Source: Allopontixanthobacter confluentis
Lineage (GTDB): Bacteria; Pseudomonadota; Alphaproteobacteria; Sphingomonadales; Sphingomonadaceae
DNA: 64,000 nt
Direction: 5' to 3'
NCBI RefSeq assembly: GCF_009827615.1
Contig: NZ_WTYU01000001.1
Span: forward strand, 1,137,001-1,201,000
The translations under genes and the position numbers were made by a program. Below the pieces are notes generated by a model. That model was not told the origin of the DNA and made no database searches. It saw only the letters and a program-made list of their open reading frames with translations. Below, in pieces: positions 18,510 to 28,588 of the stretch (positions are counted from its first letter, which is position 1; each line of letters begins with the position of its first letter).

Positions 18510-19120
18510 TCCTGGTCATCGACAATTACGACAGTTTCACCTTCAACCTGGTCCATTATCTCATGGAACTGGGCGCACCGGTGCAGGTGGAACGAAACGA
18601 TGCCCTGACCGTGCAAGATGCGCTTGCCAGCGGTGCCCAAGGCATTCTCATTTCCCCTGGTCCCTGCACCCCGAACGAGGCCGGTATCAGCCTTGATCTG
18701 GTAGGTGCGTGCGCCAATGCCAGGTTGCCGCTGCTTGGCGTCTGCCTTGGCCATCAGGCTATTGGCCAATATTTTGGCGGCAAGGTGGTGCGCGGCGGGC
18801 TCATGCATGGCAAGACATCCCCTGTGACCCATGACGGCACCGGCGTGTTCAGCACCCTGCCCTCACCCTTTACCGCCACCCGCTATCATTCGCTGATTGT
18901 GGAGGATATTCCCGCCATTCTCGAGGTGAATGCCACCAGCCAGACGCCCGGCGTTGATGGCTGTGCGGTAATGGGCTTCCGCCACGCCTCGCTGCCGATC
19001 CACGGGGTGCAATTTCATCCTGAAAGCATCGCGACGCAGCATGGCCACGCATTGCTGGCCAATTTCCTTTCAATCTGCGGTATCAAGCCAGATTTTCCAC
19101 AAGCAGGCCTTCCCCAATGA
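18506..19120 (+). CDS. trpG: Anthranilate/aminodeoxychorismate synthase component II (glutamine amidotransferase)
   Basis: A 204-residue class I glutamine amidotransferase. It shows the N-terminal [11 protein letters not shown], the oxyanion segment [11 protein letters not shown], Cys80 in [13 protein letters not shown], and the His171-Glu173 pair in VQFHPESI. It releases ammonia from glutamine for TrpE. Since no separate pabA is seen here, it may also serve p-aminobenzoate synthesis, as in bacteria with one amphibolic subunit. ATG overlaps the stop of the lipoprotein gene; its stop overlaps trpD (ATGA both times). Confidence 0.95.
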   Translation: MILVIDNYDSFTFNLVHYLMELGAPVQVERNDALTVQDALASGAQGILISPGPCTPNEAGISLDLVGACANARLPLLGVCLGHQAIGQYFGGKVVRGGLMHGKTSPVTHDGTGVFSTLPSPFTATRYHSLIVEDIPAILEVNATSQTPGVDGCAVMGFRHASLPIHGVQFHPESIATQHGHALLANFLSICGIKPDFPQAGLPQ

Positions 19121-20109
19121 GAAACCTGCCTCAGGCCGACCAGCATCTGACTGAAACAGAAGCAGAAGAGGTGTTCGGCGCATTGCTGGACGGGGAAACC
19201 AGCGAGGAAGAAATCGCCCGTTTCCTGACGGACCTTTCCGACAGAAGCGAAACTTCGGAAGAAATTGCCGGCGCTGCCCGCGCCCTGCGCGCCCGCCTTA
19301 TTCCCATTGCCGCGCCGGACAATGCCATCGACGTGTGCGGCACCGGCGGTGACGGGCACCACACGCTGAATGTGTCTACGGCAGTAAGCCTGGTGGTGGC
19401 GGCAGCAGGCATTCCGGTGGCAAAGCATGGCAACCGCGCCGCTTCGTCAAAATCGGGCGCGGCCGATACTCTGGAAGCCCTGGGCCTTGATATGGAAGCC
19501 GCAGGCAGGACAGCGGAAAAGACCTTGGCCGAACTGGGCATTTGTTTTCTGTTCGCCAAAAATCATCATCCCGCCATGGGCCGGATACAACCCATCCGCC
19601 AAAGACTGGCGCGGCGGACGATTTTCAATCTGATGGGACCATTGTCCAATCCTGCAGGGGTGAAAAGCCAGCTTATCGGCATTGCCCGCCCGGCCTATGT
19701 GCCGATCTATGCCGCTGCCAAGGCGAAATTGGGGACGCATAGAACCATGATCGTGTCGGGCGACGAAGGGTTGGATGAATTAAGTCTCGCGGGCGGCAAT
19801 GAAGTGGCCGATGTGCGCGGCACCGACTTTGAAATGAAGCGGGTGGATGCGTCTGTTATCGGCATTGCCCACGCCCCTGTAGAAGCCATTCGCGGCGGTG
19901 ACGCTGCCCATAATGCCAAGGCATTGCTGGCGCTGCTGACCGGGACGCCTGGACCCTATCGTGACGCGGTCATTTTCAATTCGGCAGCGTCGCTGCTGGT
20001 TGCAGATGCATGCCCAACCTGGGAAGAAGGTGCGGCCACGGCAGCAGAAGCGCTGGATTCCGGCAGGGCACACAAATTGCTGGGCCAATGGATAGACATG
20101 GCGAAATGA
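19117..20109 (+). CDS. trpD: Anthranilate phosphoribosyltransferase
   Basis: A 330-residue enzyme joining anthranilate and PRPP to phosphoribosylanthranilate, the second step of the tryptophan branch. The PRPP-binding loop [18 protein letters not shown] (~69-86), the anthranilate-contact block [34 protein letters not shown] and [12 protein letters not shown] are intact. Cytoplasmic. Length is normal. Coupled by four-base overlaps to trpG upstream and trpC downstream. Confidence 0.96.
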   Translation: MRNLPQADQHLTETEAEEVFGALLDGETSEEEIARFLTDLSDRSETSEEIAGAARALRARLIPIAAPDNAIDVCGTGGDGHHTLNVSTAVSLVVAAAGIPVAKHGNRAASSKSGAADTLEALGLDMEAAGRTAEKTLAELGICFLFAKNHHPAMGRIQPIRQRLARRTIFNLMGPLSNPAGVKSQLIGIARPAYVPIYAAAKAKLGTHRTMIVSGDEGLDELSLAGGNEVADVRGTDFEMKRVDASVIGIAHAPVEAIRGGDAAHNAKALLALLTGTPGPYRDAVIFNSAASLLVADACPTWEEGAATAAEALDSGRAHKLLGQWIDMAK

Positions 20110-20891
20110 ACAAGCTCGAAGAAATCTGCGCGACCAAGCGTGAAGAAGTCGCAATTCGCAAAACCCATGCGACCATGGCCGACCTCGACAGGCTTGCAAC
20201 CGCGCAATCCCGGCCGCGCGGCTTCCGCTCTGCCCTTGAACACAAAGCTGCAAGCGGCTTTGCCCTGATCGCAGAAATTAAGAAAGCATCCCCCTCCAAG
20301 GGTCTGATAAGGGATGATTTTCGGCCAGCAGAGCACGCCCGCGCCTATGAACGCGGCGGGGCGGCATGCCTGTCTGTGCTGACAGATGAGCCCTATTTTC
20401 AGGGGCATGAGGATTACCTGGTCGAAGCGCGCGCTGCCTGCGCCCTGCCCATCTTGCGCAAGGATTTCATGGTGGACCCGTGGCAGGTTGCAGAAGCGCG
20501 GGCCATCGGCGCAGATGCCATTTTGATCATCGTGGCAGCTCTGGAGGATATCCAGATGGCCGAGTTGGAAGCAGCTGCATTCGAACGCGGGATGGATGTT
20601 CTGGTGGAAGTCCATGATGAAGCCGAAATGGAGAGGGCAGCGAAGCTCAAATCGCGGCTGATTGGCGTCAACAACCGCGATCTGAAACGTTTTGAGACCG
20701 ATCTTGGCGTCACCGAGCGCCTTGCTCCGCTGGCACCGGCAGGCACATTGCTGGTGGGCGAAAGCGGAATTGTGGCCCATGCCGATTGCGTGCGGCTTGC
20801 GCGATCCGGGGTTCGAACATTCCTGGTCGGGGAAAGCCTGATGCGGCAAGATGACGTTGTCGCAGCAACAAGGGTGCTGCTAGGCCAGTGA
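20106..20891 (+). CDS. trpC: Indole-3-glycerol phosphate synthase
   Basis: A 261-residue (beta/alpha)8 enzyme closing the indole ring. Catalytic and phosphate-binding blocks: [54 protein letters not shown] and LLVGESGI. The ATG at 20106 overlaps the trpD stop (ATGA) and gives the standard [15 protein letters not shown] start; the frame is open further upstream but inside trpD. It ends the coupled trpE-lipoprotein-trpG-trpD-trpC chain. trpF, trpB and trpA are not in the window, which is normal for this group, where they form a second locus. Confidence 0.96.
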   Translation: MNKLEEICATKREEVAIRKTHATMADLDRLATAQSRPRGFRSALEHKAASGFALIAEIKKASPSKGLIRDDFRPAEHARAYERGGAACLSVLTDEPYFQGHEDYLVEARAACALPILRKDFMVDPWQVAEARAIGADAILIIVAALEDIQMAELEAAAFERGMDVLVEVHDEAEMERAAKLKSRLIGVNNRDLKRFETDLGVTERLAPLAPAGTLLVGESGIVAHADCVRLARSGVRTFLVGESLMRQDDVVAATRVLLGQ

Positions 20892-20976
20892 TGGCAGGTG
20901 AAATTACTGTGGGTCAACACCCGGCCCGGCGGTAAGCCAATGCGGCAGCCAGCCTCTGCGTATTGTGGGAGATACC

Positions 20977-21990
20977 ATGTCTGCCCGACTTGTTGAGATT
21001 TTCCTGCCCGAACCCCTCGTCACGCAGCTTGAAACCATTTTGACGAAGCACAGCCGCCGTTTCTGGCGCGAAGCAGTGCCCGGCGGGCAGGAAAAATACA
21101 GCTGCATCGTGCAGCAACGCTATACCGAACGGCTGCTCGTTGAATTGGATGAAACCTTCGGGCAATTGCACAGCTTCACGGCTTATGTATCTGATTTGCA
21201 GGCCGTTTTGCCAGCCATCGCTGAAACTGCCGAAACCGAGCTTCCCGTAGCTAATGCCCGCCCCCCTTCCAGGCTGGAACGGTTTTTCAGCCGCGACCGG
21301 ATCAGCACTGATGAACTCTATGATGATATTGAAGACAGCCTCGAGATAACTCCAAACTATCTGCTGACGGTCATCCTGTCGGCTATCATCGCTGCGCTCG
21401 GTATGCGCAGCGGGCAGACGGCGGTGGTTATCGGCGCCATGATCATCGCCCCGCTGCTGGGCCCGACAATGGGCGTTGCATTGGCCGCAACGTTGGGCAA
21501 CCCCCGCATGGGCAAAAACGCCCTTTCAACCTTACTGACAGGGTCGCTTTGCGCCATTCTGGCCGGCGTGGTGGTGGGCTGGCTGGTGCCGATTGATCCG
21601 CTTGTGCCGGAACTGCGCAACAGGACCATGATGTCTCCGGCAGATGTGGCGCTTGCGCTTGCGTGCGGTGCGGCCGGCGTTCTGGCTCTCAGCCGCGGCG
21701 CTTCGCTCTCGCTGGTTGGCGTCATGATCGCAGTCGCGCTGGTTCCGCCCCTTGCGGCGACAGGCATGTTCATTGGCGCAGGGCAGCCCTCCATTGCTGC
21801 TGGCGCGTTGTTTTTATTCGCAGTCAATCTGGTATGCGTGAATGTGGCTGGTATCATCATGTTTCTGGTGCAGGGTTTGCCCCCCAAGAACTGGCGGATG
21901 ACCTTCGGCATTCTCTTGCTATGGATCGCCCTGCTGGTGGTTCTGGCGGCCCTCATGGCCGCAGGTGTGCTGTTGGGCCTTGCCGGATAG
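20977..21990 (+). CDS. DUF389 family membrane protein
   Basis: A 337-residue protein with a soluble N-terminal ~120 residues and about seven membrane helices from ~residue 125 on. The first membrane blocks, NYLLTVILSAIIAALGMRSGQTAVVIGAMIIAPLLGP, are the hallmark of DUF389 (TIGR00341) proteins. The later LSLVGVMIAVALVPPLAATG and NLVCVNVAGIIMF also fit. Function is not established for the family. The ATG at 20977 is preferred over a GTG at 20965 because GGGAGA lies four bases before it. It sits 85 bases after trpC and 49 before moaC, so co-transcription with trp is possible but no functional link is evident. Confidence 0.85.
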   Translation: MSARLVEIFLPEPLVTQLETILTKHSRRFWREAVPGGQEKYSCIVQQRYTERLLVELDETFGQLHSFTAYVSDLQAVLPAIAETAETELPVANARPPSRLERFFSRDRISTDELYDDIEDSLEITPNYLLTVILSAIIAALGMRSGQTAVVIGAMIIAPLLGPTMGVALAATLGNPRMGKNALSTLLTGSLCAILAGVVVGWLVPIDPLVPELRNRTMMSPADVALALACGAAGVLALSRGASLSLVGVMIAVALVPPLAATGMFIGAGQPSIAAGALFLFAVNLVCVNVAGIIMFLVQGLPPKNWRMTFGILLLWIALLVVLAALMAAGVLLGLAG

Positions 21991-22039
21991 GGCGGCACGA
22001 TAATGCAGCGGGGGTTTTTGAAGGAAAGTGACCGAGTAA

Positions 22040-22490
<451 letters not shown>

Positions 22491-22513
<23 letters not shown>

Positions 22514-22652
22514 ATTGAGCCAGTGCCTCGCGGCGAAGCGTGGACAAGGTGACGTGATTGTCACCAATAGCGGCGCATCTGTGAAGCACCATGATTTCGC
22601 CCGCCCAACTATGGAATATTGGATCGCACAGGCGCGATGGGTGAAAGCGTGA
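22491..22652 (+). pseudogene. moeA: Probable moeA (molybdopterin molybdotransferase) deletion remnant
   Basis: A 53-codon frame starts at a GTG overlapping the end of moaC. It reads [14 protein letters not shown], a plausible MoeA start, then continues DVIVTNSGASVKHHDFARP. The latter resembles the central MoeA motif D-x-(I/V)-V-T-x-G-G-x-S-V-G-x-H-D-x-(V/A)-x-P, with two conserved glycines changed (to Ser and Lys). It stops after a further ~15 residues. Intact MoeA is about 390-400 residues, so more than 85% is gone, including the N-terminal body between these two parts. In related sphingomonads, as I recall, moeA lies between moaC and lexA, which supports the reading. Alternatively it is a chance frame. 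Confidence 0.5.
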
Positions 22653-22693
22653 ACAAATGTTCCGCTCTTTCAGATGAAAAATGGCTGATTAGC

Positions 22694-22736
22694 TTGACTT
22701 GCTAAAAATGGTTGCCTAATTGTTCTTCATTCGTTC
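22694..22736 (+). promoter_or_regulatory. lexA promoter with SOS box
   Basis: TTGACT at 22694-22699 and a -10-like CTAATT at 22716-22721 (16-base spacer) are followed directly by GTTC-N7-GTTC at 22722-22736 (spacer TTCATTC). This is the exact alphaproteobacterial LexA box, and its position just downstream of the -10 fits autorepression. lexA begins 48 bases further on, with AAGGAG at 22771-22776. Confidence 0.8.
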
Positions 22737-22784
22737 ACCATATTGGTGGGGCGGATCGTTTCAGGCGACCAAGGAGTTTTCGCC

Positions 22785-23474
22785 ATGCTGACTGCCAAGC
22801 AGCACGAACTTATCCGCTTCATTCAGGAGCGGCTTGAAGAAACCGGGATTTCGCCTTCATTTGAAGAAATGAAGGAAGCTCTCGATCTCAAGAGCAAATC
22901 GGGTGTGCACCGACTTATTTCCGCCCTGGAAGAACGTGGATTTATCCGCCGTCTGCCTAACCGCGCACGTGCGCTGGAAGTTTTGAAACAGCCCGAAAAC
23001 GCTGTTTCAGGCGCACCGAGAACTACGGCCACGGACAATGTTGTGGCTATGCCTAAACCGGCACGAGCGCCGCAGCGCGAACCTGCAAATGATGTTATCA
23101 ACATACCCCTGCATGGGCGTATCGCCGCCGGCGCACCAATCGAGGCGCTGGAAGGGCAGGCCAGCCTCCCTGTGCCGGCCGCCTTGCTTGGCCCGGGTGA
23201 ACATTACGCGCTCGAAGTATCGGGCGATTCGATGATTGATGCGGGCATTTTCGATGGCGATTTCGCTTTGGTGAAGCGCACCGATGTGGCCCGCGATGGT
23301 GAAATCGTGGTGGCACTCGTCAATGACGAGGAAGCCACGCTCAAATATCTGAGGCGGGAAAACGGCAAAGTCTGTCTCGACCCAGCAAATTCCAGCCATG
23401 ACCCGCAGGTGTATATGCCTGATCAGGTCAAGGTTCAGGGCAAACTGGCAGGCCTGCTGCGCCGCTACCATTGA
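22785..23474 (+). CDS. lexA: LexA repressor
   Basis: A 229-residue SOS repressor from the ATG at 22785, which has AAGGAG eight bases upstream. The winged-helix DNA-binding domain (~1-65) has [17 protein letters not shown] and the alphaproteobacterial recognition helix region [20 protein letters not shown]. The C-terminal serine peptidase domain has the Ala115-Gly116 cleavage site in [11 protein letters not shown], Ser149 in [15 protein letters not shown] and Lys187 in ATLKYL. RecA-stimulated self-cleavage would derepress the SOS genes. It carries its own SOS box. A hairpin terminator follows at once. Confidence 0.96.
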   Translation: MLTAKQHELIRFIQERLEETGISPSFEEMKEALDLKSKSGVHRLISALEERGFIRRLPNRARALEVLKQPENAVSGAPRTTATDNVVAMPKPARAPQREPANDVINIPLHGRIAAGAPIEALEGQASLPVPAALLGPGEHYALEVSGDSMIDAGIFDGDFALVKRTDVARDGEIVVALVNDEEATLKYLRRENGKVCLDPANSSHDPQVYMPDQVKVQGKLAGLLRRYH

Positions 23475-23479
23475 TGTAT

Positions 23480-23503
23480 CGGGGCGGGCTTCGGCCTGCC
23501 CCG
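23480..23503 (+). terminator. UUCG-capped hairpin terminator after lexA
   Basis: CGGGGCGGGC at 23480-23489 pairs with GCCTGCCCCG at 23494-23503 (ten pairs, one G-T) around a TTCG tetraloop, five bases after the lexA stop. A short GTTCTCT follows. The C(UUCG)G cap makes it unusually stable. Confidence 0.7.
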
Positions 23504-23569
23504 GTTCTCTGGCTCAGTTCCCGGGCCCTGCTCTATGCGCGCAGCTTCCAGGTCCGCTGCTCTCGTGGG

Positions 23570-25744
23570 TTACCAACCCCGCCACCAACCATGCTCCCCC
23601 TGCCGCTGCGCCACGGTTTCGATGCTGCCTTCACCAAGGTAGATCGTCAGACCGCCGGAACGCTGCAGCATGTTACGGTCAGCCCTCAGCCATTTGGGAT
23701 GGCAATTGGCAGGCAGATACCGGTCGGCGATTACAATGTCGGATCGCCTGCATGCTTCATACAGGGCATCTCGCTCCACAAAATTGCGGGTTTTCGCCAT
23801 CATCACGTGCCAGATACGTCCCTCTCGCTTCATCGTCAGAACGCAGAAGTCGGGACTGCACCGCGCGCCGGGCCACTTTGACAAGGGAATGGGCGTCCCG
23901 GGCAATCCTGCCAGTTCCATCAGATTATCCTGCGCGTAACTGCTTGTGCTGTCACGCAGGGTCAGCATCTGGCCTGCTTCCCCGGCAATGCCGACATGGC
24001 GGCCATCACCTGACACAAGAATATCCGGCACTGGCCTTCCCATCATTACCAGCGCCGCAATACCAGCCGGAACCAGCCCCAGCAGGCGGATTTTTCCTTT
24101 CCACAGAACCAGCCATAAACCGCCCGCAATAAATGCCATGAACAGTCCGGCACCCATTTCCGGCATCAGCCGGACAGCACCTGGCCGGGACGCTGTCCAA
24201 TGGGCAATGGCCAGCAGCAGATCGAGTGATTTTCCAGCCAGCCACCACGCTGGCGCACCGGCTCCGAAACTGTCCATAAACAGCGCCACTGCAATCAGCG
24301 GCATGGAGAGGAAAGTAACCAGCGGAATGGCGATCACATTGGCAAAAGCGCCGTAGATCCCGGCCCTGTGAAAATGAAACATGACGATCGGCATCAGCGC
24401 AAATTCGATCGCCAGACCTGTCACCAGCAGCATCACTGTCCGGCGGCCCGCCCGTGCCAGTCCACTTTCCTCTCGCGGGGCGAGGAAAGCCCTGACAGGT
24501 GCCGAATTATGCAAGGCAATAATCACCAGAACGGCAGAGAAACTGAGCTGAAAACTGGGCCCAACCAAACTTTCGGGCCATAATACCAGCACAAACAGCG
24601 CCGCCACCGCCACCATTCTGAGAGAAAGCGGTTCGCGCCCAAGCGCAAGAGCGATCAGCACCAGCACAGCGCCGACGCAGCTTCGCACGGTCGGCACTTC
24701 TGCTCCTGTCAGCAAAGTATAACCGATGCCCCCCAGCGCCGCGATGGCAGCGGCAGCGACCGGCAGACGCACCCTGAGGGCAAGCCATTGCCATAATGCG
24801 AGCAACCGTATCGCCAACATATAGGTTGCCGCGATGACAGCGCTGACGTGCAAACCGCTGATGGACAGCAGATGCGTCAGTCCGGCATCGCGCATCGCTT
24901 CTTCGTCGGCAGCGGAAATTGCGCCGCGATCACCACTGGCAAATGCCGCCGCGATGGTGCCGGACGCTCCGCCAAGCTGGCTTCTCACATGGCGCGAAAT
25001 GGACCGCTGCAATGATGCGATCCCGCCAGAGGGCGCCGGAGGGCTGATGATTTCCACTTCGCCCGATGCCGACCCGGTGGCGGACAGACCAAGAAACCAC
25101 GCCGTGCGCGCAAAATCATACGCGCCAGGCACCATCGGCGGTGCAGGCGGCATCAGCCGCGCATTCAATTTGATGACCGCGCCTTCGCGTAGTGCGGGCT
25201 GGTCCGATGCTGTCGGCACATTGACACGGACTTTCTGCGCCGTGCCCGTCTCTGCATCTCGCATGGCGAGCAGCAGCCGCACCCGGTTTTTGGATGGCTG
25301 GTCTTCGCGTGACAGGACACGCGCTGTAATCTGGGTGAATGCCGGTTTGCTGATGGCCGCAGCGCCAACCATTTCCGACCGCGCCCACACAGTGGCAAGC
25401 CCGGCTGCAAAGACCAGCGCTGTCGCCGTAAGGGCAAGGCTGATTTCGGCGCGTTCCGGCCGTTCATACCACATCGCCCGCCCGCCTGTGATCACCAGAA
25501 AAGCTGCTGCAATGGCGCAGACCCATTGGAATGGATTGTCGAGCGCAAACCACGTCGCAATCCCGGCGGCGAAGAACACCGTCAGCCACGGCCCGCGATC
25601 AAACCCTGCATTGGCCAAAAATTCTTCGATTCCGGCGGCGATGCTGGACAATTTCACACGGCTACGCCAAGGACGCTGCACTGCAGCATCGCCAACGGCA
25701 GGACTGTCCCCCATGGGGATTTCTGTGAGCGCGCGACCTGCCAT
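23570..25744 (-). CDS. comEC: ComEC/Rec2-type DNA uptake channel protein
   Basis: About 724 residues from the ATG at 25744. An N-terminal DUF4131 part has several membrane helices (~35-130) and an OB-like periplasmic portion. The Competence domain holds the hallmark GLTHLLSISGLHVSAVIAA and about eight more helices. The last ~130 residues correspond to the metallo-beta-lactamase-like domain, but no HxHxDH motif is present. That domain is therefore degenerate, as is common in alphaproteobacterial ComEC. The family carries single-stranded DNA across the inner membrane in transformation. A start at 25714 is equally possible; neither has a strong ribosome binding site. Divergent from gltX with only 28 bases between starts. 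Confidence 0.85.
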   Translation of the reverse strand: MAGRALTEIPMGDSPAVGDAAVQRPWRSRVKLSSIAAGIEEFLANAGFDRGPWLTVFFAAGIATWFALDNPFQWVCAIAAAFLVITGGRAMWYERPERAEISLALTATALVFAAGLATVWARSEMVGAAAISKPAFTQITARVLSREDQPSKNRVRLLLAMRDAETGTAQKVRVNVPTASDQPALREGAVIKLNARLMPPAPPMVPGAYDFARTAWFLGLSATGSASGEVEIISPPAPSGGIASLQRSISRHVRSQLGGASGTIAAAFASGDRGAISAADEEAMRDAGLTHLLSISGLHVSAVIAATYMLAIRLLALWQWLALRVRLPVAAAAIAALGGIGYTLLTGAEVPTVRSCVGAVLVLIALALGREPLSLRMVAVAALFVLVLWPESLVGPSFQLSFSAVLVIIALHNSAPVRAFLAPREESGLARAGRRTVMLLVTGLAIEFALMPIVMFHFHRAGIYGAFANVIAIPLVTFLSMPLIAVALFMDSFGAGAPAWWLAGKSLDLLLAIAHWTASRPGAVRLMPEMGAGLFMAFIAGGLWLVLWKGKIRLLGLVPAGIAALVMMGRPVPDILVSGDGRHVGIAGEAGQMLTLRDSTSSYAQDNLMELAGLPGTPIPLSKWPGARCSPDFCVLTMKREGRIWHVMMAKTRNFVERDALYEACRRSDIVIADRYLPANCHPKWLRADRNMLQRSGGLTIYLGEGSIETVAQRQGEHGWWRGW

Positions 25745-25772
25745 TATCGTATTGAAAAGGAAGCGGGTTCGT

Positions 25773-27200
25773 ATGGCAAGCAATAGTGGCACGGTTGTTA
25801 CACGCTTTGCCCCATCGCCAACGGGTTTCCTGCATATTGGCGGGGCACGCACTGCCCTGTTCAACTGGCTTTTTGCGCGGCACCACGGCGGCAAGGCGCT
25901 GCTGCGGATCGAAGACACCGATCACAAACGGTCAACACAAGAAGCAATTGACGCAATTCTGGAGGGTCTGGACTGGCTCGGGCTCGATTATGATGATGCG
26001 CCGGTGTTCCAGTCAAAACAGGCGCAGCGCCACGCAGACATTGCCCATATTCTGCTGGAAAATGGCTATGCCTATCGGTGCTATGCCACCACCGAAGAGT
26101 TGGAAGAAATGCGCGCCCAGCAGCGCGCTGCCAAACAGCCGCTGCGCTACGATGGCCGCTGGCGTGACCGCGACCCGTCCCAGGCGCCGGCCGACGTACC
26201 CTTCACCGTGCGGCTCAAAACACCGCAGGATGGTGAGACCACGATCAGCGATCTGGTGCAGGGCAGCGTTACGGTCCGCAACCAGGAAATCGATGATTAT
26301 ATCCTGCTGCGCGCTGATGGCACACCCACCTATATGCTGGCCGTAGTGGTTGATGACCATGACATGGGCGTAACGCACATTATCCGCGGCGATGATCATC
26401 TGAATAACGCCTTTCGCCAACTGCCGATCTATCGCGCGATGAACGCGATTGAAGGCGGCTGGGAAGACCCGATTTACGCGCATATCCCGCTGATCCACGG
26501 TTCTGACGGGGCAAAATTGTCCAAACGTCATGGGGCGCTGGGCGTGGAAGCATATCGCGACGAGATGGGCATTCTTCCCGAAGCGCTGTTCAATTACCTG
26601 CTCAGGCTGGGCTGGGGCCATGGCGACCGCGAGGAAATTTCGCGTGACGAAGCGATCGAGCTGTTTGACCTGAACGGTGTCGGCAAAAGCCCTTCGCGCT
26701 TCGATCTGAAAAAGCTGCAGAACCTTAACGGGCATTATATTCGCGAGGCTGATGATGCGCGTCTGGCCGGGCTGGTGGCGGAAACACTTGGTCAGACTGG
26801 CCAGATCGATCTTTTGACCAAGGCCATGCCGGTGCTGAAAACGCGCGCCCGTTCCATGAATGAACTGGCCGAAGGTGCAGCGTTCCTGTTCAAGACCCGC
26901 CCGCTTGAAATGACCGACAAGGCGGCCGGTTTGATCGACGATGATGCACGGCAGTTGCTGGCGCAGATTTCTGCGCGTTTGACGCAGGAAAATGACTGGA
27001 CAACAGAGGCCCTCGAGGCCAATCTCAAGGAAATGGCTGAGGGTCTTGAACTGGGCCTTGGCAAGCTGGCGCAGCCCATGCGCGCAGCACTGACCGGGAC
27101 AACAACCTCACCCGGAATTTTCGATGTTCTGGTCCTGCTGGGACGGGAAGAGGCAATCGCGCGGATTGACGCGCAGGCTGCCCCTTCTGCACAGGGCTAA
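25773..27200 (+). CDS. gltX: Glutamyl-tRNA synthetase
   Basis: A 475-residue class I aminoacyl-tRNA synthetase. The HIGH motif is in RFAPSPTGFLHIGGARTAL (~9-27) and the KMSKS-type loop is KLSKRHG in DGAKLSKRHGALGVEAYR. LRIEDTDHKRS is the Glu-binding block. The C-terminal helical cage recognises the tRNA anticodon. The ATG at 25773 is preceded by AAAAGGAAG and gives the conventional N-terminus; the frame stays open far upstream only as an antisense shadow of comEC. gltA follows after 15-21 bases. Confidence 0.96.
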   Translation: MASNSGTVVTRFAPSPTGFLHIGGARTALFNWLFARHHGGKALLRIEDTDHKRSTQEAIDAILEGLDWLGLDYDDAPVFQSKQAQRHADIAHILLENGYAYRCYATTEELEEMRAQQRAAKQPLRYDGRWRDRDPSQAPADVPFTVRLKTPQDGETTISDLVQGSVTVRNQEIDDYILLRADGTPTYMLAVVVDDHDMGVTHIIRGDDHLNNAFRQLPIYRAMNAIEGGWEDPIYAHIPLIHGSDGAKLSKRHGALGVEAYRDEMGILPEALFNYLLRLGWGHGDREEISRDEAIELFDLNGVGKSPSRFDLKKLQNLNGHYIREADDARLAGLVAETLGQTGQIDLLTKAMPVLKTRARSMNELAEGAAFLFKTRPLEMTDKAAGLIDDDARQLLAQISARLTQENDWTTEALEANLKEMAEGLELGLGKLAQPMRAALTGTTTSPGIFDVLVLLGREEAIARIDAQAAPSAQG

Positions 27201-27221
27201 ACGCAATTAAGGAGAATGAAC

Positions 27222-28508
27222 TTGGCGGATAAACAGGCAAAACTGGAACTTGGTGGGCAAGCACTGGATTTCCCTGTGCTGCAGGGAAGCTGCGGCCCCG
27301 ATGTGGTGGATATCCGCAAGCTTTACGCGCAAAGCGGCGCCTTCACATTCGATCCCGGGTTCACATCCACAGCATCGTGCGAAAGCGCGCTGACCTATAT
27401 TGATGGCGAAGAAGGCGTGCTGCTTCACCGCGGTTACCCCATCGGCCAGCTGGCAGAAAATTCCAGCTTCATGGAAGTCAGCCATCTGCTGCTGAACGGC
27501 GAATTGCCGACGCAGGACGAGCTGGATGATTTCACCTATACCATCACGCGCCACACCATGCTGCATGACCAGCTGCGCCAGTTTTATCAGGGCTTCCGCC
27601 GTGACGCGCACCCCATGGCCATCATGTGCGGTGTGGTTGGCGCCTTGTCGGCGTTTTATCACGACAGCACCGATATTTCGGACCCTGACCACCGCAAGAT
27701 TTCGTCGCATCGCCTGATTGCGAAAATGCCGACCATTGCGGCCAATGCCTATAAATATTCCATTGGCCAGCCGTTCATGCACCCGGATAACTCGCTGTCC
27801 TATACCGGCAATTTCCTGCGTATGACCTTCGGCGTTCCGGCTGAAGAATATGAAGTGATACCGGCTGTGGAAAAAGCGATGGACCGGATTTTCATCCTCC
27901 ACGCCGACCACGAACAGAACGCTTCGACTTCCACCGTGCGCCTGGCCGGTTCTTCGGGTGCCAACCCGTTTGCCTGTATCGCAGCGGGCATTGCCTGCCT
28001 GTGGGGCCCTGCCCATGGCGGCGCCAATGAAGCGGCGCTCAACATGCTGCGCGAAATCGGCACGCCGGACCGGATTCCGCATTATATCGAGCGGGCCAAG
28101 GACAAGAATGATCCGTTCCGGCTGATGGGCTTTGGCCACCGCGTATATAAAAACTACGATCCGCGCGCCACTGTGATGCAGAAGACGGTGCGCGAAGTGT
28201 TTGACGCCCTCAAGGTAACCGATCCGGTTTTCGAAACTGCGCTGCGGCTTGAAGAAATGGCTTTGAACGACCCGTATTTTGTCGAGAAAAAGCTGTTCCC
28301 CAACGTCGATTTCTATTCCGGCGTCATTCTGTCGGCCATCGGCTTCCCGACGACCATGTTTACTGCCTTGTTTGCGCTGGCGCGCACGGTGGGCTGGGTT
28401 GCCCAATGGAATGAAATGATTTCCGATCCCGGCCAGAAAATTGGCCGTCCGCGCCAGCTTTATACCGGCCCGACACAGCGCGATTATGTGCCAGTGGGCC
28501 AGCGGTAG
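27222..28508 (+). CDS. gltA: Citrate synthase
   Basis: A 428-residue type II (hexameric) citrate synthase condensing oxaloacetate and acetyl-CoA. Catalytic blocks: [34 protein letters not shown] with the active His, [15 protein letters not shown] and the Asp in [10 protein letters not shown] choose TTG at 27222 rather than ATG at 27216: AAGGAG (27209-27214) is one base from the ATG but seven from the TTG, and TTG gives the familiar start [12 protein letters not shown]. Downstream of gltX in the same direction. A hairpin at 28562-28588 closes the unit. Confidence 0.96.
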   Translation: MADKQAKLELGGQALDFPVLQGSCGPDVVDIRKLYAQSGAFTFDPGFTSTASCESALTYIDGEEGVLLHRGYPIGQLAENSSFMEVSHLLLNGELPTQDELDDFTYTITRHTMLHDQLRQFYQGFRRDAHPMAIMCGVVGALSAFYHDSTDISDPDHRKISSHRLIAKMPTIAANAYKYSIGQPFMHPDNSLSYTGNFLRMTFGVPAEEYEVIPAVEKAMDRIFILHADHEQNASTSTVRLAGSSGANPFACIAAGIACLWGPAHGGANEAALNMLREIGTPDRIPHYIERAKDKNDPFRLMGFGHRVYKNYDPRATVMQKTVREVFDALKVTDPVFETALRLEEMALNDPYFVEKKLFPNVDFYSGVILSAIGFPTTMFTALFALARTVGWVAQWNEMISDPGQKIGRPRQLYTGPTQRDYVPVGQR

Positions 28509-28561
28509 GATTACGCAGTAAGGTTCAGACTATATATTCCTGAACGTCTGCCGAAATTATT

Positions 28562-28588
28562 CCGGGCGCTGAATTATTCAGCGCCCGG
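28562..28588. terminator. Bidirectional hairpin between gltA and the kinase-like gene
   Basis: CCGGGCGCTGAA (28562-28573) pairs perfectly with TTCAGCGCCCGG (28577-28588) around a three-base loop. It lies 53 bases after the gltA stop and covers the last codons and stop of the opposing gene. No long T-tract; on the minus strand AATAATTTC follows. Confidence 0.6.

Noticed and set aside
22651-22662. GAACAAATGTTC, resembling a Gram-positive type SOS box (GAAC-N4-GTTC)
   Set aside because: Alphaproteobacterial LexA recognises GTTC-N7-GTTC, which is present at 22722-22736; the N4 spacing is wrong and the inner bases are not symmetric.
24834-25772. In-frame upstream extension of gltX by 313 codons
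   Set aside because: The extension is antisense to comEC; the conserved synthetase N-terminus and ribosome binding site fix the start at 25773.
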